Source of the DNA: Candidatus Gastranaerophilales bacterium
GTDB taxonomy: Bacteria > Cyanobacteriota > Vampirovibrionia > Gastranaerophilales > Gastranaerophilaceae
DNA length: 64,000 nt
Assembly: GCA_944325005.1 (NCBI GenBank)
Contig: CALUYO010000002.1
Location: 162,171 to 226,170 of the forward strand
Direction of reading: 5' to 3'
Part shown: positions 10,567 through 19,830 of the stretch, piece by piece
How positions within the stretch are numbered: the stretch's first letter is position 1
How the letters are laid out: every line of letters begins with the position of its first letter
The notes under the pieces: generated by a model
Told to the model about the DNA's origin: nothing
The model's database searches: none
The model's input: the letters and a program-made list of their open reading frames with translations, nothing else
Translations under genes and position numbers: made by a program

Positions 10567-11964
10567 CTAAATAAGCTTTTTTATAAACTCAACAGCATGC
10601 TCTCTTGTTATAACATCACCAGAAACTTGAGCTTCATGCAATGCATCCATGATTTCACCGAGTTTTCTTGAAGGCTTAATATTCAATATTTTCATAACAT
10701 CATCACCGCTTAACAGCTTAGGTAAAGGTTTTAAAGTTTCACGCACTTCAAGATAAAATTTAAGAAGCATATTCAAAAAAGTAATATTTCTCTCAACAAT
10801 CTCATCTGTGATCTCAGGCCCGCGAGCTGAAAGTCTGTCAGCCTGAGCAAGTATAATTGCATCAATAGAGTTTTTATCCATTTTACGAATATAACGCATC
10901 ATTATTTTTTCGGTAATTTGAGGAGATGACATAACGTGAGATGGATAAATATGGTATTTGATCATTGAAGAAATGTAATCAATTTGCTTATTTGAAAAGT
11001 GCAAATTTTTCAATATTTTTACGGACATTTTTGCGCCAACATCATCATGTTTTATAAATCTGTGTTTACCATCAACGATTGTCCAAGTCGAAAATTTACC
11101 TATATCATGCATAAATGCAGCAAGTTTTAAGTGTGCTAGACGGGTAAAGCCGCCGAAATCTATACTGTCAAGATGCTCTTTAACATCACTTTCCGCAGAA
11201 TTATATAAATTTTGCACCTGCTTAACAGTTTCAACCGAATGATTAAACAAATCAAGATGATGGTGAGAATTTGGCGGGACCTGCTTTAACTCTTTAACAA
11301 ACGGGAATATTTCTTCTAAAAGCCATGTTTTATTCATATTTTCCAATGCAACATGCGCGTATTCTCCGCCGAATAGTTTTAAAAGCTCGTAATTAATTCT
11401 CTCTACCGCTGGCTTATGAATTAAATCCGCATATTTGCATACAGCATTAATAGTCTCAGGAGCAAGCTGAAAACCATAAAGAGCTTGAAATCTGTATACC
11501 CTTAGTAATCTGAGAGGATCATCCACAAAATTCAGTTCATTAACATAATTCAGGCACTTATTTTTTATATCCGTCACACCGCCTGAAATATCAATAAGCT
11601 CTCCTGTTCTGATATTAACAGCAATAGCGTTTATAGTTAAATCTCTGCGCATCAAATCTTTCTCAATAGAATCTCCAACAGGATTTGTAACATCTATATA
11701 ATTAACTTTATCCGGAAGGACAAGCCTGTAAATTTTATTTTTTTCATCCAGAGGAACAAAAGTTGCATCAAAAAGTTTTGCAAGCTTCAACGAAAATTCC
11801 TTTGCATCTTCATCCATAACAATAATATCTCTGTCCGTACTTCCAAAGCCCATATAGTAATCACGAACAGTACCGCCTACAAGATAAATTTCATTATCAA
11901 ATTTATCAACTATTTCTGATAAAATTTTATCAGATTTAATTTTTTCTATAACTTTCGAATTCAT
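10567..11964 (-). CDS. cca: CCA tRNA nucleotidyltransferase with HD domain
   Basis: A 465-residue class II nucleotidyltransferase that adds or repairs the CCA end of tRNAs. Near the N-terminus are LVGGTVRDYYMG and the metal-binding pair in STDRDIIV, then RRDLTINAIA and DPLRLLRVYRF, the core motifs. A C-terminal HD domain shows HHLDLFNHS, FMHDIGKF and RFIKHDDVGAKM. It probably acts on the tRNAs in this window that lack an encoded CCA. Its ATG lies inside the end of rsmE (29-nt overlap), so translation is likely coupled. Confidence 0.93.
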   Translation of the reverse strand: MNSKVIEKIKSDKILSEIVDKFDNEIYLVGGTVRDYYMGFGSTDRDIIVMDEDAKEFSLKLAKLFDATFVPLDEKNKIYRLVLPDKVNYIDVTNPVGDSIEKDLMRRDLTINAIAVNIRTGELIDISGGVTDIKNKCLNYVNELNFVDDPLRLLRVYRFQALYGFQLAPETINAVCKYADLIHKPAVERINYELLKLFGGEYAHVALENMNKTWLLEEIFPFVKELKQVPPNSHHHLDLFNHSVETVKQVQNLYNSAESDVKEHLDSIDFGGFTRLAHLKLAAFMHDIGKFSTWTIVDGKHRFIKHDDVGAKMSVKILKNLHFSNKQIDYISSMIKYHIYPSHVMSSPQITEKIMMRYIRKMDKNSIDAIILAQADRLSARGPEITDEIVERNITFLNMLLKFYLEVRETLKPLPKLLSGDDVMKILNIKPSRKLGEIMDALHEAQVSGDVITREHAVEFIKKLI

Positions 11965-12685
11965 ATATAATATTTCCTAAAGCAACAGTAACTGCCGTAT
12001 CAGCCTTTAATATAAGATTTCCAAGTGTCAGCATTGGTATTTCATTGGTTTCAAAAAGATCAAATTCTCTTTTTGAAAAGCCGCCTTCGGGACCAATTAT
12101 AACCACAAGTTTATCGCCTTGCAAAATAGGTCTTTTACAGCAGTATTCATGCAGCGAGAGGCAGGCAAGCCTTTCACAAAAAGCAATGACCCTAAAACCA
12201 TTATCTTTTAATTTTATAATATTTTGAAGATTAGTCAACCCGTAACATGAGGGAACATAAGCCCTTTCACACTGTTTTGAAGCCTCCAGCATAATTCTTT
12301 GCCATTTTGGAATTTTATTTTTGATAACAGACTCGGCAAGAGCACAATTATCAGTATAAACAGGATATACACCATCCGCACCGAGTTCGGTTGCTTTTTC
12401 AATAACGTTTGACTGCGCATCACTCCTGAGCGGACTTTGCGCAAGATATAATCTAAAATCAAGCCTTCTATCAGAGTGATAACTATTTTCAACATAAACT
12501 ATTACTTCCTTATTTGTAATATTCTCAACAACAGTTTCATATTGAATTTGATTTTCGTCAATAAAGAGAAGTTTTTCCCCCTTTTTAGTTCTAAGAGACT
12601 TTACAATATGGTTAAAGTTATCTTTGTCAGACACGATAATCCTTTTGTTATTAACATCTCCGGAATTTATAAAAAAATGCGGCAT
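11936..12685 (-). CDS. rsmE: 16S rRNA (uracil1498-N3)-methyltransferase
   Basis: A 249-residue SPOUT-class methyltransferase that methylates U1498 in the decoding centre of 16S rRNA. It shows the N-terminal PUA-like domain (MPHFFIN, HIVKSLRTKKGEKL), then the SAM-binding knot with VIEKATELGADGVYPV, IGPEGGFSKREFDLF and LGNLILKADTAVTVAL. The last replaces the usual LGxRILRxETA. AAGGAG gives a clear start. It overlaps cca by 29 nt. Confidence 0.93.
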   Translation of the reverse strand: MPHFFINSGDVNNKRIIVSDKDNFNHIVKSLRTKKGEKLLFIDENQIQYETVVENITNKEVIVYVENSYHSDRRLDFRLYLAQSPLRSDAQSNVIEKATELGADGVYPVYTDNCALAESVIKNKIPKWQRIMLEASKQCERAYVPSCYGLTNLQNIIKLKDNGFRVIAFCERLACLSLHEYCCKRPILQGDKLVVIIGPEGGFSKREFDLFETNEIPMLTLGNLILKADTAVTVALGNIIYEFESYRKN

Positions 12686-12786
12686 AAGAACTCCTTGTAA
12701 ATAAATATTACTATAAATAAATTTACAATGATAGCAAAAATTTTAATTTTGAAGTATTATAAAAGTAACAAAGGGGATTTATAATA

Positions 12787-13863
12787 GTGGAAAATTTACA
12801 AAATAATGAAATGACAATAGGTATCCCGCGCGGAATGTCCTTTTATCACAATTATCCGTTTTATTACGGATTTTTTACAGATCTCGGAATTAAGATTGTA
12901 TTATCAGATGTTACAACAAAACAAACGATGACAAGCGGCTCGGCCCTTGTTGTAACAGAAACATGTCTGCCTATAAAAGTCTATATAGGTCATGTTTTAA
13001 ACCTAATTGATAAAGGAATTGATAAAATATTTGTTCCATCTATTCAATCGATTGCACCAAAAATTTATAATTGTTCAAAAATACGAGGCTTACCTGATTT
13101 AGTCAGAAATGTTGTAAAAAAAGATTTTACCATGATTGAAGCCACACTCGATAAGTCTGAAAAAAATCAGGGATTATACGAATTTTTAAAAGAAATGGCC
13201 AAACCGTTTGGAATTACCGATATGGAACGGATAAAAAAGGCTTCCAAAGCCGGGTGGAGAACCTATAATAACTTTCATATAATGTCTAAATCAGGCATGA
13301 GTTATAAAAAAGCAATGAATTATGCCCTGCAGGGTAAAGTATTTATTGAAAACCAAACAAAAGAATATCCAATATCAATTGCCTTGATTTCACATGGTTA
13401 TAATATATTTGATGAAAAAACATCAATGAAAATTTTTGATAAGCTTGAAAAAATGGATGTAAAAGTTTATTCCTCATTACAGCTTTCAAACGAACAGATG
13501 GATGACGGAATAAAAGCACTTGGACAGGAAATGTACTGGGCAAATGAACGAGAAATGACGGGAGCTGCAGGACATTACCTTAAAGATATTAAAATTGACG
13601 GTTTAATAACATTGACTGCATTCGGCTGCGGGCCTGACTCGTTAATGATTGAACGAATTACCCGTCAGGCAAAACGCTTTAATAAACCGCTTTTAAATTT
13701 AACAATTGATGAACAAACAGGTGAGGCCGGATTTATTACACGTCTTGAGGCTTTTGTTGACATGCTTTTCAGAAAAAAACGCGCAAATATTATTAACAAT
13801 ATAGAAATAAACGGAGAAAGTTCTTATATCCCAAATACAAATTATATTGAAACCAAACAATAA
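12787..13863 (+). CDS. Acyl-CoA dehydratase activase-related protein (COG3580/DUF2229-like)
   Basis: A 358-residue protein of the family usually fused or linked to BadF/HgdC-type ATPases of 2-hydroxyacyl-CoA dehydratase systems. It starts at a GTG with AAAGGGG upstream and opens with IGIPRGMSFYHNYPFY. Candidate cluster cysteines lie in VTETCLPIKV, NCSKIRG and FGCGPDS. The C-terminal signature DEQTGEAGFITRLEAFVDM is nearly repeated in the protein at 34235-35383. No ATPase activase or dehydratase lies nearby, so the role is unknown. It is divergent from rsmE. Confidence 0.75.
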   Translation: MENLQNNEMTIGIPRGMSFYHNYPFYYGFFTDLGIKIVLSDVTTKQTMTSGSALVVTETCLPIKVYIGHVLNLIDKGIDKIFVPSIQSIAPKIYNCSKIRGLPDLVRNVVKKDFTMIEATLDKSEKNQGLYEFLKEMAKPFGITDMERIKKASKAGWRTYNNFHIMSKSGMSYKKAMNYALQGKVFIENQTKEYPISIALISHGYNIFDEKTSMKIFDKLEKMDVKVYSSLQLSNEQMDDGIKALGQEMYWANEREMTGAAGHYLKDIKIDGLITLTAFGCGPDSLMIERITRQAKRFNKPLLNLTIDEQTGEAGFITRLEAFVDMLFRKKRANIINNIEINGESSYIPNTNYIETKQ

Positions 13864-13875
13864 TAAAAAAAGGGA

Positions 13876-14292
13876 TTAATAAACTATCTGGACATAAACT
13901 GTTCTTGTTCTGGCTTTATTATCAAAATCAATTAAAACAATTTGTTGCCATTGACCTAGCTGCAAAGCGCCGTCAATTAATGGCACCATAGTATTATTTC
14001 CAATTATTGAAGCACGTACATGGGCATAGCCATTACCATCATGCCATGTTTCATCATGATGATACTCCTCACCTGCAGGAGCAAATTTTTCAAGAGCTTC
14101 AGGCAGATCAACAAGAAGTCCGGGTTCAAATTCAATATTAGTAACAGATACGGTACTACCTGCTACGTATACATGGATAACAGCCGATTGAAGCGAATGA
14201 CTATAAACAGCATGCTTTACCTGTTGAGTGATATCAATTATATCAGTAAACCCCTTAGTATTTACAGTAAATTTATCATTAATTACAGTCAT
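13876..14292 (-). CDS. YjbQ/UPF0047 family protein
   Basis: A 138-residue single-domain protein. Conserved features seen are FTDIIDITQQV near the N-terminus, VHVYVAG-type strands (VIHVYVAGSTVSVTNIEFEP), EEYHHDETWHDGNGYAHVRA with its His cluster, and LQLGQWQQIVLIDFDNKAR at the end. The family includes proteins with weak thiamine-phosphate synthase activity, but its physiological role is unsettled. A GAGG site precedes the ATG. It ends 13 bp from the end of the convergent upstream gene. Confidence 0.9.
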   Translation of the reverse strand: MTVINDKFTVNTKGFTDIIDITQQVKHAVYSHSLQSAVIHVYVAGSTVSVTNIEFEPGLLVDLPEALEKFAPAGEEYHHDETWHDGNGYAHVRASIIGNNTMVPLIDGALQLGQWQQIVLIDFDNKARTRTVYVQIVY

Positions 14293-14352
14293 AAAACTAA
14301 CCTCAATTTATACTAATTTTATTAGTTATAAATCAAAAAAGCAAGTATATGT

Positions 14353-15267
14353 TTATATATTGTCAGGATTAAAGCGGGCGTCATGTTCGCATAAAGGTTC
14401 AAAAGTATAAATTTTTATATCCTTAAAATCCTTTTCACCTTTATTCTTTACAAGAATAGGGAAAGGATCAAATCCACCATTTTGATAAATACCATGCTGA
14501 TGGCCGTCTTTAAAAAGATCCTGTTTCGCAACTGCAGAAAGTTCACCCTTATCGTAAGCAAAATTATAACGAACTACACTCTCTGTGTCCTGATTGCTCC
14601 CGAGTTTATCTTTATATATCGTTCTTTCAAACAGTTTTCCTTTTCTGTAGAAATCCTGATAATGAATTTGATTATTATCAGAAGTTCTAACAAAAAAGTT
14701 ACGCTCAATTATATCCCTCATAAAAGGTTTATAATTTTCAATAGTAATTTCTTTTGTAAGGAAATGTCTGTTTATTTCATCCGGTTTTTCAGATAGATGT
14801 TCAGCATCACCCTTAAACACTCTGTGAACAGTCGTTTTAGATTTTGCATCAAATTTTGAAACAACACGTCTATTAAGATTTCCATCTTTATCAAATATCA
14901 AAATATCACGAATAGTATCAACATCATCATTTACCGGAGTAGAATATTGAACTTTAGTACCGCCATTTTTAAGCTTAATAACAAATTTCGAACTCAAGTC
15001 CTCAACATCAGATTTTAACTTTGATAAGGTCTTATTTATCAAATTATCAGCTTCATTTATCACAACTGGTTTATTTTCGACAGCAGCCTGCGGCTTACGC
15101 CTAAAAATAAAATATGAGACCAGTCCTATAGCAGCCGAACTGCTGATACCAATAGCCAATTTATATGAATTGTCCATTTTTTTCTTATCAGAAGCCCCCT
15201 CCTGAACTGATTGGATAACTCCTTGATTATTGCTAAATGTTATACTATTTAAAGGTGAAATTCGCAT
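14353..15267 (-). CDS. Single-pass membrane protein of unknown function with N-terminal NSITF motif
   Basis: About 304 residues, no recognised family. A TTG at 15288 could add seven residues, but the ATG at 15267 gives MRISPLNSITFSNNQG, which resembles the start of other window proteins carrying an N-terminal Phe motif. A hydrophobic stretch (LAIGISSSAAIGLVSYFIF) follows near residue 40 and then RRK, suggesting an anchored protein. The rest is soluble and contains short repeat-like strands (LIFDKDGNLNRRVVSKFD, TVHRVFKGD, YRKGKLFERTIYKDK) reminiscent of MORN-like or YD-like repeats. It lies downstream of obgE. Confidence 0.7.
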   Translation of the reverse strand: MRISPLNSITFSNNQGVIQSVQEGASDKKKMDNSYKLAIGISSSAAIGLVSYFIFRRKPQAAVENKPVVINEADNLINKTLSKLKSDVEDLSSKFVIKLKNGGTKVQYSTPVNDDVDTIRDILIFDKDGNLNRRVVSKFDAKSKTTVHRVFKGDAEHLSEKPDEINRHFLTKEITIENYKPFMRDIIERNFFVRTSDNNQIHYQDFYRKGKLFERTIYKDKLGSNQDTESVVRYNFAYDKGELSAVAKQDLFKDGHQHGIYQNGGFDPFPILVKNKGEKDFKDIKIYTFEPLCEHDARFNPDNI

Positions 15268-15299
15268 GCTAATATAAAACCCGAACAAAATATTTTTTG

Positions 15300-16583
15300 C
15301 TACCCGAAAATTTCATCTGAATAGAAAACAAATTCAAGATGACCGATAATTATTGTATCACCGTCTTTAACGCCTTTTTTAGCGAGTTCATCAAAAACGC
15401 CCATACCCTTCATTATATTCTGGAAGCGTATAACCTGCTCCGAATTTCTTTCGTCAGTAACGCCTGCAAGCCGTTCTATTTTACCGCCTTCTATAATAAA
15501 TGTATCTTTTGCAACTTTAAAGATTTCAAAAGCAGTATCATCGTTATTATATGCTCCCAGATCCTCTTCAACAACAATTTCCGGAGATACTTTAGGTATT
15601 TCATCAACCTTATTTGCCATAAAATCAAGCAATTTATCAAGATTTTCACCTGTTACAGCAGAAATTTCAAATACATCAGGAGAAACTGCCTTGAACTGTT
15701 CAAAAAGTTCCTGTTTTCTATCAGCATCAATTGCATCAACCTTATTTAAAGCCACAATCTGGTAAAGATTTGCGAGGTGTTCCGAATGTTTTTCCAATTC
15801 GAGATTAATCTTTTTGTAATTCTCGAACGGGTTTTCCTCGGATGCATCAACTAAATGAACAAGAAATCTGCATCTTTCAACATGGCGTAAAAAATCAAAT
15901 CCGAGCCCGACGCCTTCAGAAGCACCTTCAATAAGACCTGGAATATCCGCAACAACATACCCGTCACCGGAACGCTTTCTGACAACTCCTAAATTAGGAA
16001 TTAAAGTTGTAAAAGGATAATCCGCAATTTTAGGTTTAGCAGAACTTATTCTGCTGATAAGTGTCGATTTTCCTGCATTAGGCATTCCAAGCAGACCTAC
16101 ATCAGCAATTAATTTTAATTCCAGGAATAATTCGCGCTCAATAGGAGGCTCTCCCGGTTCACAGAATTGAGGAGCCCTTTTCTGTGCAGTCGCAAAACGT
16201 GCGTTACCTCTGCCGCCTCTTCCACCCTTGGCAACAAGAACTTTCTGTTCATGGGTAGTTAAATCAGCAATAATATTACCGGTTTTAATATCTTTTACAA
16301 CGGTACCGACAGGGACTTTTATAAATAAGTCCTTTGCACAGGCTCCATGCATATTTTTAATTCCTCCGTTTTCTCCAGCTTCTGCCTTGAAAACAGATTT
16401 ATGCTTAAAGTCCATCAATGTAGACATATTTTCATCCGCGACAAGATACACATCACCGCCTCTACCCCCGTCACCACCGGCAGGCCCGCCTTTATCAACA
16501 TATTTTTCTCTGCGCCACGCAACCATTCCATTTCCGCCGCGGCCAGATACTACTCTAATTTTACTCTTATCAATAAATTTCAT
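15300..16583 (-). CDS. obgE: GTPase Obg/CgtA
   Basis: A 427-residue essential ribosome-associated GTPase. Domain order is a glycine-rich Obg fold (GRGGNGMVAWRREK, GGPAGGDGGRGGDV), then the G domain with GMPNAGKSTLI, DIPGLIEGA and NKVDAID, then a C-terminal OCT domain near VVEEDLGAY onward. All nucleotide motifs look intact. No obvious Shine-Dalgarno precedes the ATG; a TATAAA box lies immediately upstream. It is divergent from tsaD. Confidence 0.96.
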   Translation of the reverse strand: MKFIDKSKIRVVSGRGGNGMVAWRREKYVDKGGPAGGDGGRGGDVYLVADENMSTLMDFKHKSVFKAEAGENGGIKNMHGACAKDLFIKVPVGTVVKDIKTGNIIADLTTHEQKVLVAKGGRGGRGNARFATAQKRAPQFCEPGEPPIERELFLELKLIADVGLLGMPNAGKSTLISRISSAKPKIADYPFTTLIPNLGVVRKRSGDGYVVADIPGLIEGASEGVGLGFDFLRHVERCRFLVHLVDASEENPFENYKKINLELEKHSEHLANLYQIVALNKVDAIDADRKQELFEQFKAVSPDVFEISAVTGENLDKLLDFMANKVDEIPKVSPEIVVEEDLGAYNNDDTAFEIFKVAKDTFIIEGGKIERLAGVTDERNSEQVIRFQNIMKGMGVFDELAKKGVKDGDTIIIGHLEFVFYSDEIFG

Positions 16584-16612
16584 TTTTTATACCAAAACAT
16601 ATTATTCTGAAC

Positions 16613-16640
16613 TTGTTTCAGAATCTCTTTGTACTATAAT
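16613..16640 (+). promoter_or_regulatory. Probable promoter of tsaD, nearly leaderless
   Basis: TTGTTT (16613-16618) and TATAAT (16635-16640) are 16 bp apart. The expected start is about 2-3 nt before the ATG at 16650, leaving no room for a ribosome site. Confidence 0.5.
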
Positions 16641-16649
16641 AATACTACT

Positions 16650-17705
16650 ATGAAAAATATAAAAAATAAATTATTCTCAAAGGAACCTGTAACAATCGGT
16701 CCTGAAAGCGGTTACGATAATTACATAATGGCGATAGAATCAAGCTGTGATGAAACAGCCTGCGCAATTGTAAAAAACGGTAGAGAAGTAATTGCCAATG
16801 TTGTTGCGTCCCAGATAAAAACTCACGCTCAATTTGGCGGAGTAATACCTGAAATTGCAGCAAGAGAACATCTTGACTCTATTAATATAGTTATAGATGA
16901 AGCTTTTAAGCAGGCAAATGAATGTGCAGGAATAAATCCACAAGATATAACAGCATTTGCAGGGACCGCAGGCCCAGGATTAGTCGGCTGTCTGCTTGTA
17001 GGGTTGAATGCGGCCAAAACACTTGCTTTGACGTATGATAAACCGTTTATCGGAGTTAATCACCTTAATGCCCACCTTTGCGGTAATTATCTTGATACAG
17101 ATTTAAAACCTCCATTTATGGCTCTTTTAGTAAGCGGCGGACACACGCAGATTATTGATGTCAAATCATATTCAGAGCAGAAAATAATTGGAGAAACTGT
17201 TGATGATGCGGTTGGAGAGGCATATGATAAAGTCGCTAGACTTATAGGGTTACCTTATCCGGGTGGACCAAGGTTAGATAAACTTGCACAAGAAGGAAAT
17301 CCGCATGCATTTAAACTTCCAGAAGCACGAGTTGACGGTTACAATTTCAGCTTTAGCGGCTTGAAAACTGCTGTGTTAAGACTCGTTAAATCTTTTGACG
17401 GGCAAGAAATGCCTGTTAAAGATATTTGCGCAAGCTTTCAGGAAACAGTATCCTCAACCCTTTTGCATAAATTAAAAAAAGCACTTGAAACAAGCGGATA
17501 CAAACAGGTTGTAATTGCTGGCGGAGTTGCGGCAAATTCAGAAATCAGAAAGAAAATATTTAATCTTGAAAATGAAGGCTACAAAGTTTTTGCCCCGCCG
17601 ATGAAATATTGTACCGATAATGCTGCGATGGTGGCATCTTGTGCTTACTTTAATACCAACACTTTTGATGATGTAAATACCGAAGTTTTTTCAAGAGTAA
17701 ATTAA
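16650..17705 (+). CDS. tsaD: tRNA N6-adenosine threonylcarbamoyltransferase
   Basis: About 351 residues. It transfers the threonylcarbamoyl group to A37 of ANN-decoding tRNAs, working with TsaB, TsaE and TsaC. Seen are MAIESSCDETACA, QIKTHAQFGGVIPEIAAREH, the metal-binding NHLNAHLCG, LLVSGGHTQ, DDAVGEAYDKVAR and VIAGGVAANSEIR. An upstream in-frame TTG at 16629 overlaps the -10 box, so I prefer the ATG at 16650. That still gives about 25 residues more than usual, and a shorter start at the MAIESS methionine is possible. Confidence 0.94.
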   Translation: MKNIKNKLFSKEPVTIGPESGYDNYIMAIESSCDETACAIVKNGREVIANVVASQIKTHAQFGGVIPEIAAREHLDSINIVIDEAFKQANECAGINPQDITAFAGTAGPGLVGCLLVGLNAAKTLALTYDKPFIGVNHLNAHLCGNYLDTDLKPPFMALLVSGGHTQIIDVKSYSEQKIIGETVDDAVGEAYDKVARLIGLPYPGGPRLDKLAQEGNPHAFKLPEARVDGYNFSFSGLKTAVLRLVKSFDGQEMPVKDICASFQETVSSTLLHKLKKALETSGYKQVVIAGGVAANSEIRKKIFNLENEGYKVFAPPMKYCTDNAAMVASCAYFNTNTFDDVNTEVFSRVN

Positions 17706-17888
17706 ATTGTTTACAATTGTAAATTTTACACTTTAAAGTAGCAAAAAATTTTTTGGACTATATTTATTCTCTATAAAATCTTGGGAATAAAAAACTATAC
17801 TATGAAACCTTTTTGCGGAAATAAACACATTATTTCCGCATTATTATTGAAAAGAGCAAAAATTTTTTATTACGGTTTTTATAATATT

Positions 17889-18812
17889 ATGTTAAACATT
17901 CCACCTCAAAATTATAATTATAAACCGCATTTTACCGGAGGAATTACCAGAAAACTCTGCAGAAATTACTACCATTGCGAGGCAGATGTTGTAGAAGTAT
18001 TTAACAGACATCCTCAAAAAAATGGGATTGCCGGCGGACTTCCGATAAACTGGATAAAAAAAATTAATCCAGAAATAAAACGAGAAGCCGTAAAGAATAT
18101 ATACAGCCAATTCGCCTGTTTAACAGAAACAGCAAAAACAAATCTTAAGCAGGCATCAGATATGCTTAATACAACCCTGCAAAGATACAAAATATTAACT
18201 CCTGGGCAAAGTTACAATATAGAAAAAATTGATGCTTCAGGCGCCTTGTACACTGAAAATGGCTATGTGCTATCAGGCAGCAATGCAGATAGTCTGTTTA
18301 TTAAAGAATTTGCAGATTTAAGCCAAAAATCTCAAAGACAATATCTCAGAATGACAGAAAGAAACGGAAAATTTGTAGAACTTGCACGCGCCCTGCAAAT
18401 TAACAATCGGATAAAAGACAGGCATATAATGCATACTTACTGGGGCGATACCCAAAAAGGATACATGGTAAGCGAATATGTAAAACCGTTGAAAGAAAGT
18501 AAATCTCCGGTTGAAATAAAAGAATTTTATGACAATGAAAAAGCACTGATAAATGATTTAAATAAAAAATACGGTTTTACATTTGATGAAATAAAAAAAT
18601 ATAATGTAAAAACAGGATATGAATATAAAGATAAATTTTATTCATATCCTGATGATTTAATCATTTATAACTATTTTTCAAATATGCTTGAAAAATACGG
18701 TTTGAAGCATCACGATTTGCAATACAATACCGACAATTACATAGTTACAGCAGACAACAAAGGAAATCCGCTGTTAAAACTTATAGATTTTGGCGGAATA
18801 TCTAAAATTTAA
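17889..18812 (+). CDS. Short kinase-like protein of unknown function with N-terminal FTGG motif
   Basis: A 307-residue protein, no firm family. The start at 17889 gives MLNIPPQNYNYKPHFTGG. Longer in-frame starts at 17781 and 17802 exist but add a hydrophobic, poorly supported segment. The C-terminal two thirds resemble a minimal protein-kinase fold: a lysine in SLFIKEF (K139), Glu in FVELARAL (E164), a hinge-like YMVSEYVKP (192-200), a catalytic-loop-like KHHDLQYNTDN (D276) and KLIDFGG (D300-G302) close to the C-terminus. The Asp-to-Asn spacing in the loop does not match standard kinases, and nothing follows DFG, so activity is uncertain. It shares its stop region with gshB (4-nt convergent overlap). 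Confidence 0.65.
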   Translation: MLNIPPQNYNYKPHFTGGITRKLCRNYYHCEADVVEVFNRHPQKNGIAGGLPINWIKKINPEIKREAVKNIYSQFACLTETAKTNLKQASDMLNTTLQRYKILTPGQSYNIEKIDASGALYTENGYVLSGSNADSLFIKEFADLSQKSQRQYLRMTERNGKFVELARALQINNRIKDRHIMHTYWGDTQKGYMVSEYVKPLKESKSPVEIKEFYDNEKALINDLNKKYGFTFDEIKKYNVKTGYEYKDKFYSYPDDLIIYNYFSNMLEKYGLKHHDLQYNTDNYIVTADNKGNPLLKLIDFGGISKI

Positions 18813-19768
18813 GCTACATTTGCGTATAATTTAGAAAGAATAAATTCTGTAATCTTCTTTTCTAATTCACACCCAAAGTGTCCGTTAATCTCTTTTATGA
18901 AATAACACGGACTTGTAACATTAATTTCAATAATCTGCTCATCAATAACATCGAGTCCGACAAGAGGCAACCCCAGTTTATTCAACTCTTTTGCGACAGG
19001 AATAAATTTTTCTTTTTCAGCGGGAGTAAGTTCTGCTTTTACAAGATTGCTGTCGCAGTGTTCATTAAATTTAAAATCATCATTTGATGGAAGTTTCTGC
19101 ACACACACATCAAGGACTTCATCTCCCAGAAACATAACACGTTTATCGCCAAATCTTGCTTTAGGAATATATTTCTGTACCATAATAAGCTTTGTTTGAT
19201 TTTGCGTCATTGTATTAATAATTACGGCAGTATTTTTATCTCCGTTTTTGAGTGTCATAACCCCGGAGCCGAAACAGCCGTTCAGAGGTTTTAAGACAAT
19301 TTCATCATGCTTCTTTAAAAATGCTATAATATCTGCTTTGGAAGATGTTACAATATTTTCAGGCATCAAATCAAGGAATTTGACCGTATGCATTTTTTCA
19401 TTGAAATTGCGAATAGCCTTCGGGTCATTCAGTATCAACGTCTTATTTCTGTCGACAAAGTCAAATATATAAGTAGCGTTTATATAATCCAAATCCACAG
19501 GCGGATCCGGTCTAAACATTACTAGAGAAAAATCGTTAATCTTTTTTGTTTTTAATGCCTTATCGTAAAATATATTTCCATTTTTTTCATAAGCTTCATA
19601 GCAATGAGCATAAGGAATACCGCTAACCAGAGCCAGATTATTGATAGTTGTAATCCAGACATTTTTATTTTCAAATAAAAGTTCTCTAATCATCCAGAAA
19701 TTTGTGACAAGATTATTAAACTCAAAATATTTGAGTTCAATTCTGTCTATAACAAATAAAATATCCAT
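18809..19768 (-). CDS. gshB: Glutathione synthetase-like ATP-grasp ligase
   Basis: A 319-residue protein matching bacterial glutathione synthetase: FRPDPPVDLDYI, NDPKAIRNFNEKMHTVKF, VLKPLNGCFGSGVMTL (phosphate loop), GDKRVMFL, and the C-terminal metal site GLDVIDEQIIEINVTSP. The substrate-side stretch, normally with an Arg and GGRG-type loop, reads VQKLPSNDDFKFNEHCDSN instead, so substrate use may differ. No gshA partner is in the window. GGAG precedes the ATG. Confidence 0.8.
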   Translation of the reverse strand: MDILFVIDRIELKYFEFNNLVTNFWMIRELLFENKNVWITTINNLALVSGIPYAHCYEAYEKNGNIFYDKALKTKKINDFSLVMFRPDPPVDLDYINATYIFDFVDRNKTLILNDPKAIRNFNEKMHTVKFLDLMPENIVTSSKADIIAFLKKHDEIVLKPLNGCFGSGVMTLKNGDKNTAVIINTMTQNQTKLIMVQKYIPKARFGDKRVMFLGDEVLDVCVQKLPSNDDFKFNEHCDSNLVKAELTPAEKEKFIPVAKELNKLGLPLVGLDVIDEQIIEINVTSPCYFIKEINGHFGCELEKKITEFILSKLYANVA

Positions 19769-19830
19769 TTTTAATCTCCACTTCGCTTTCAGTTTACATC
19801 AAGAATAATTCAGGACAATAGAGAAGCGGG

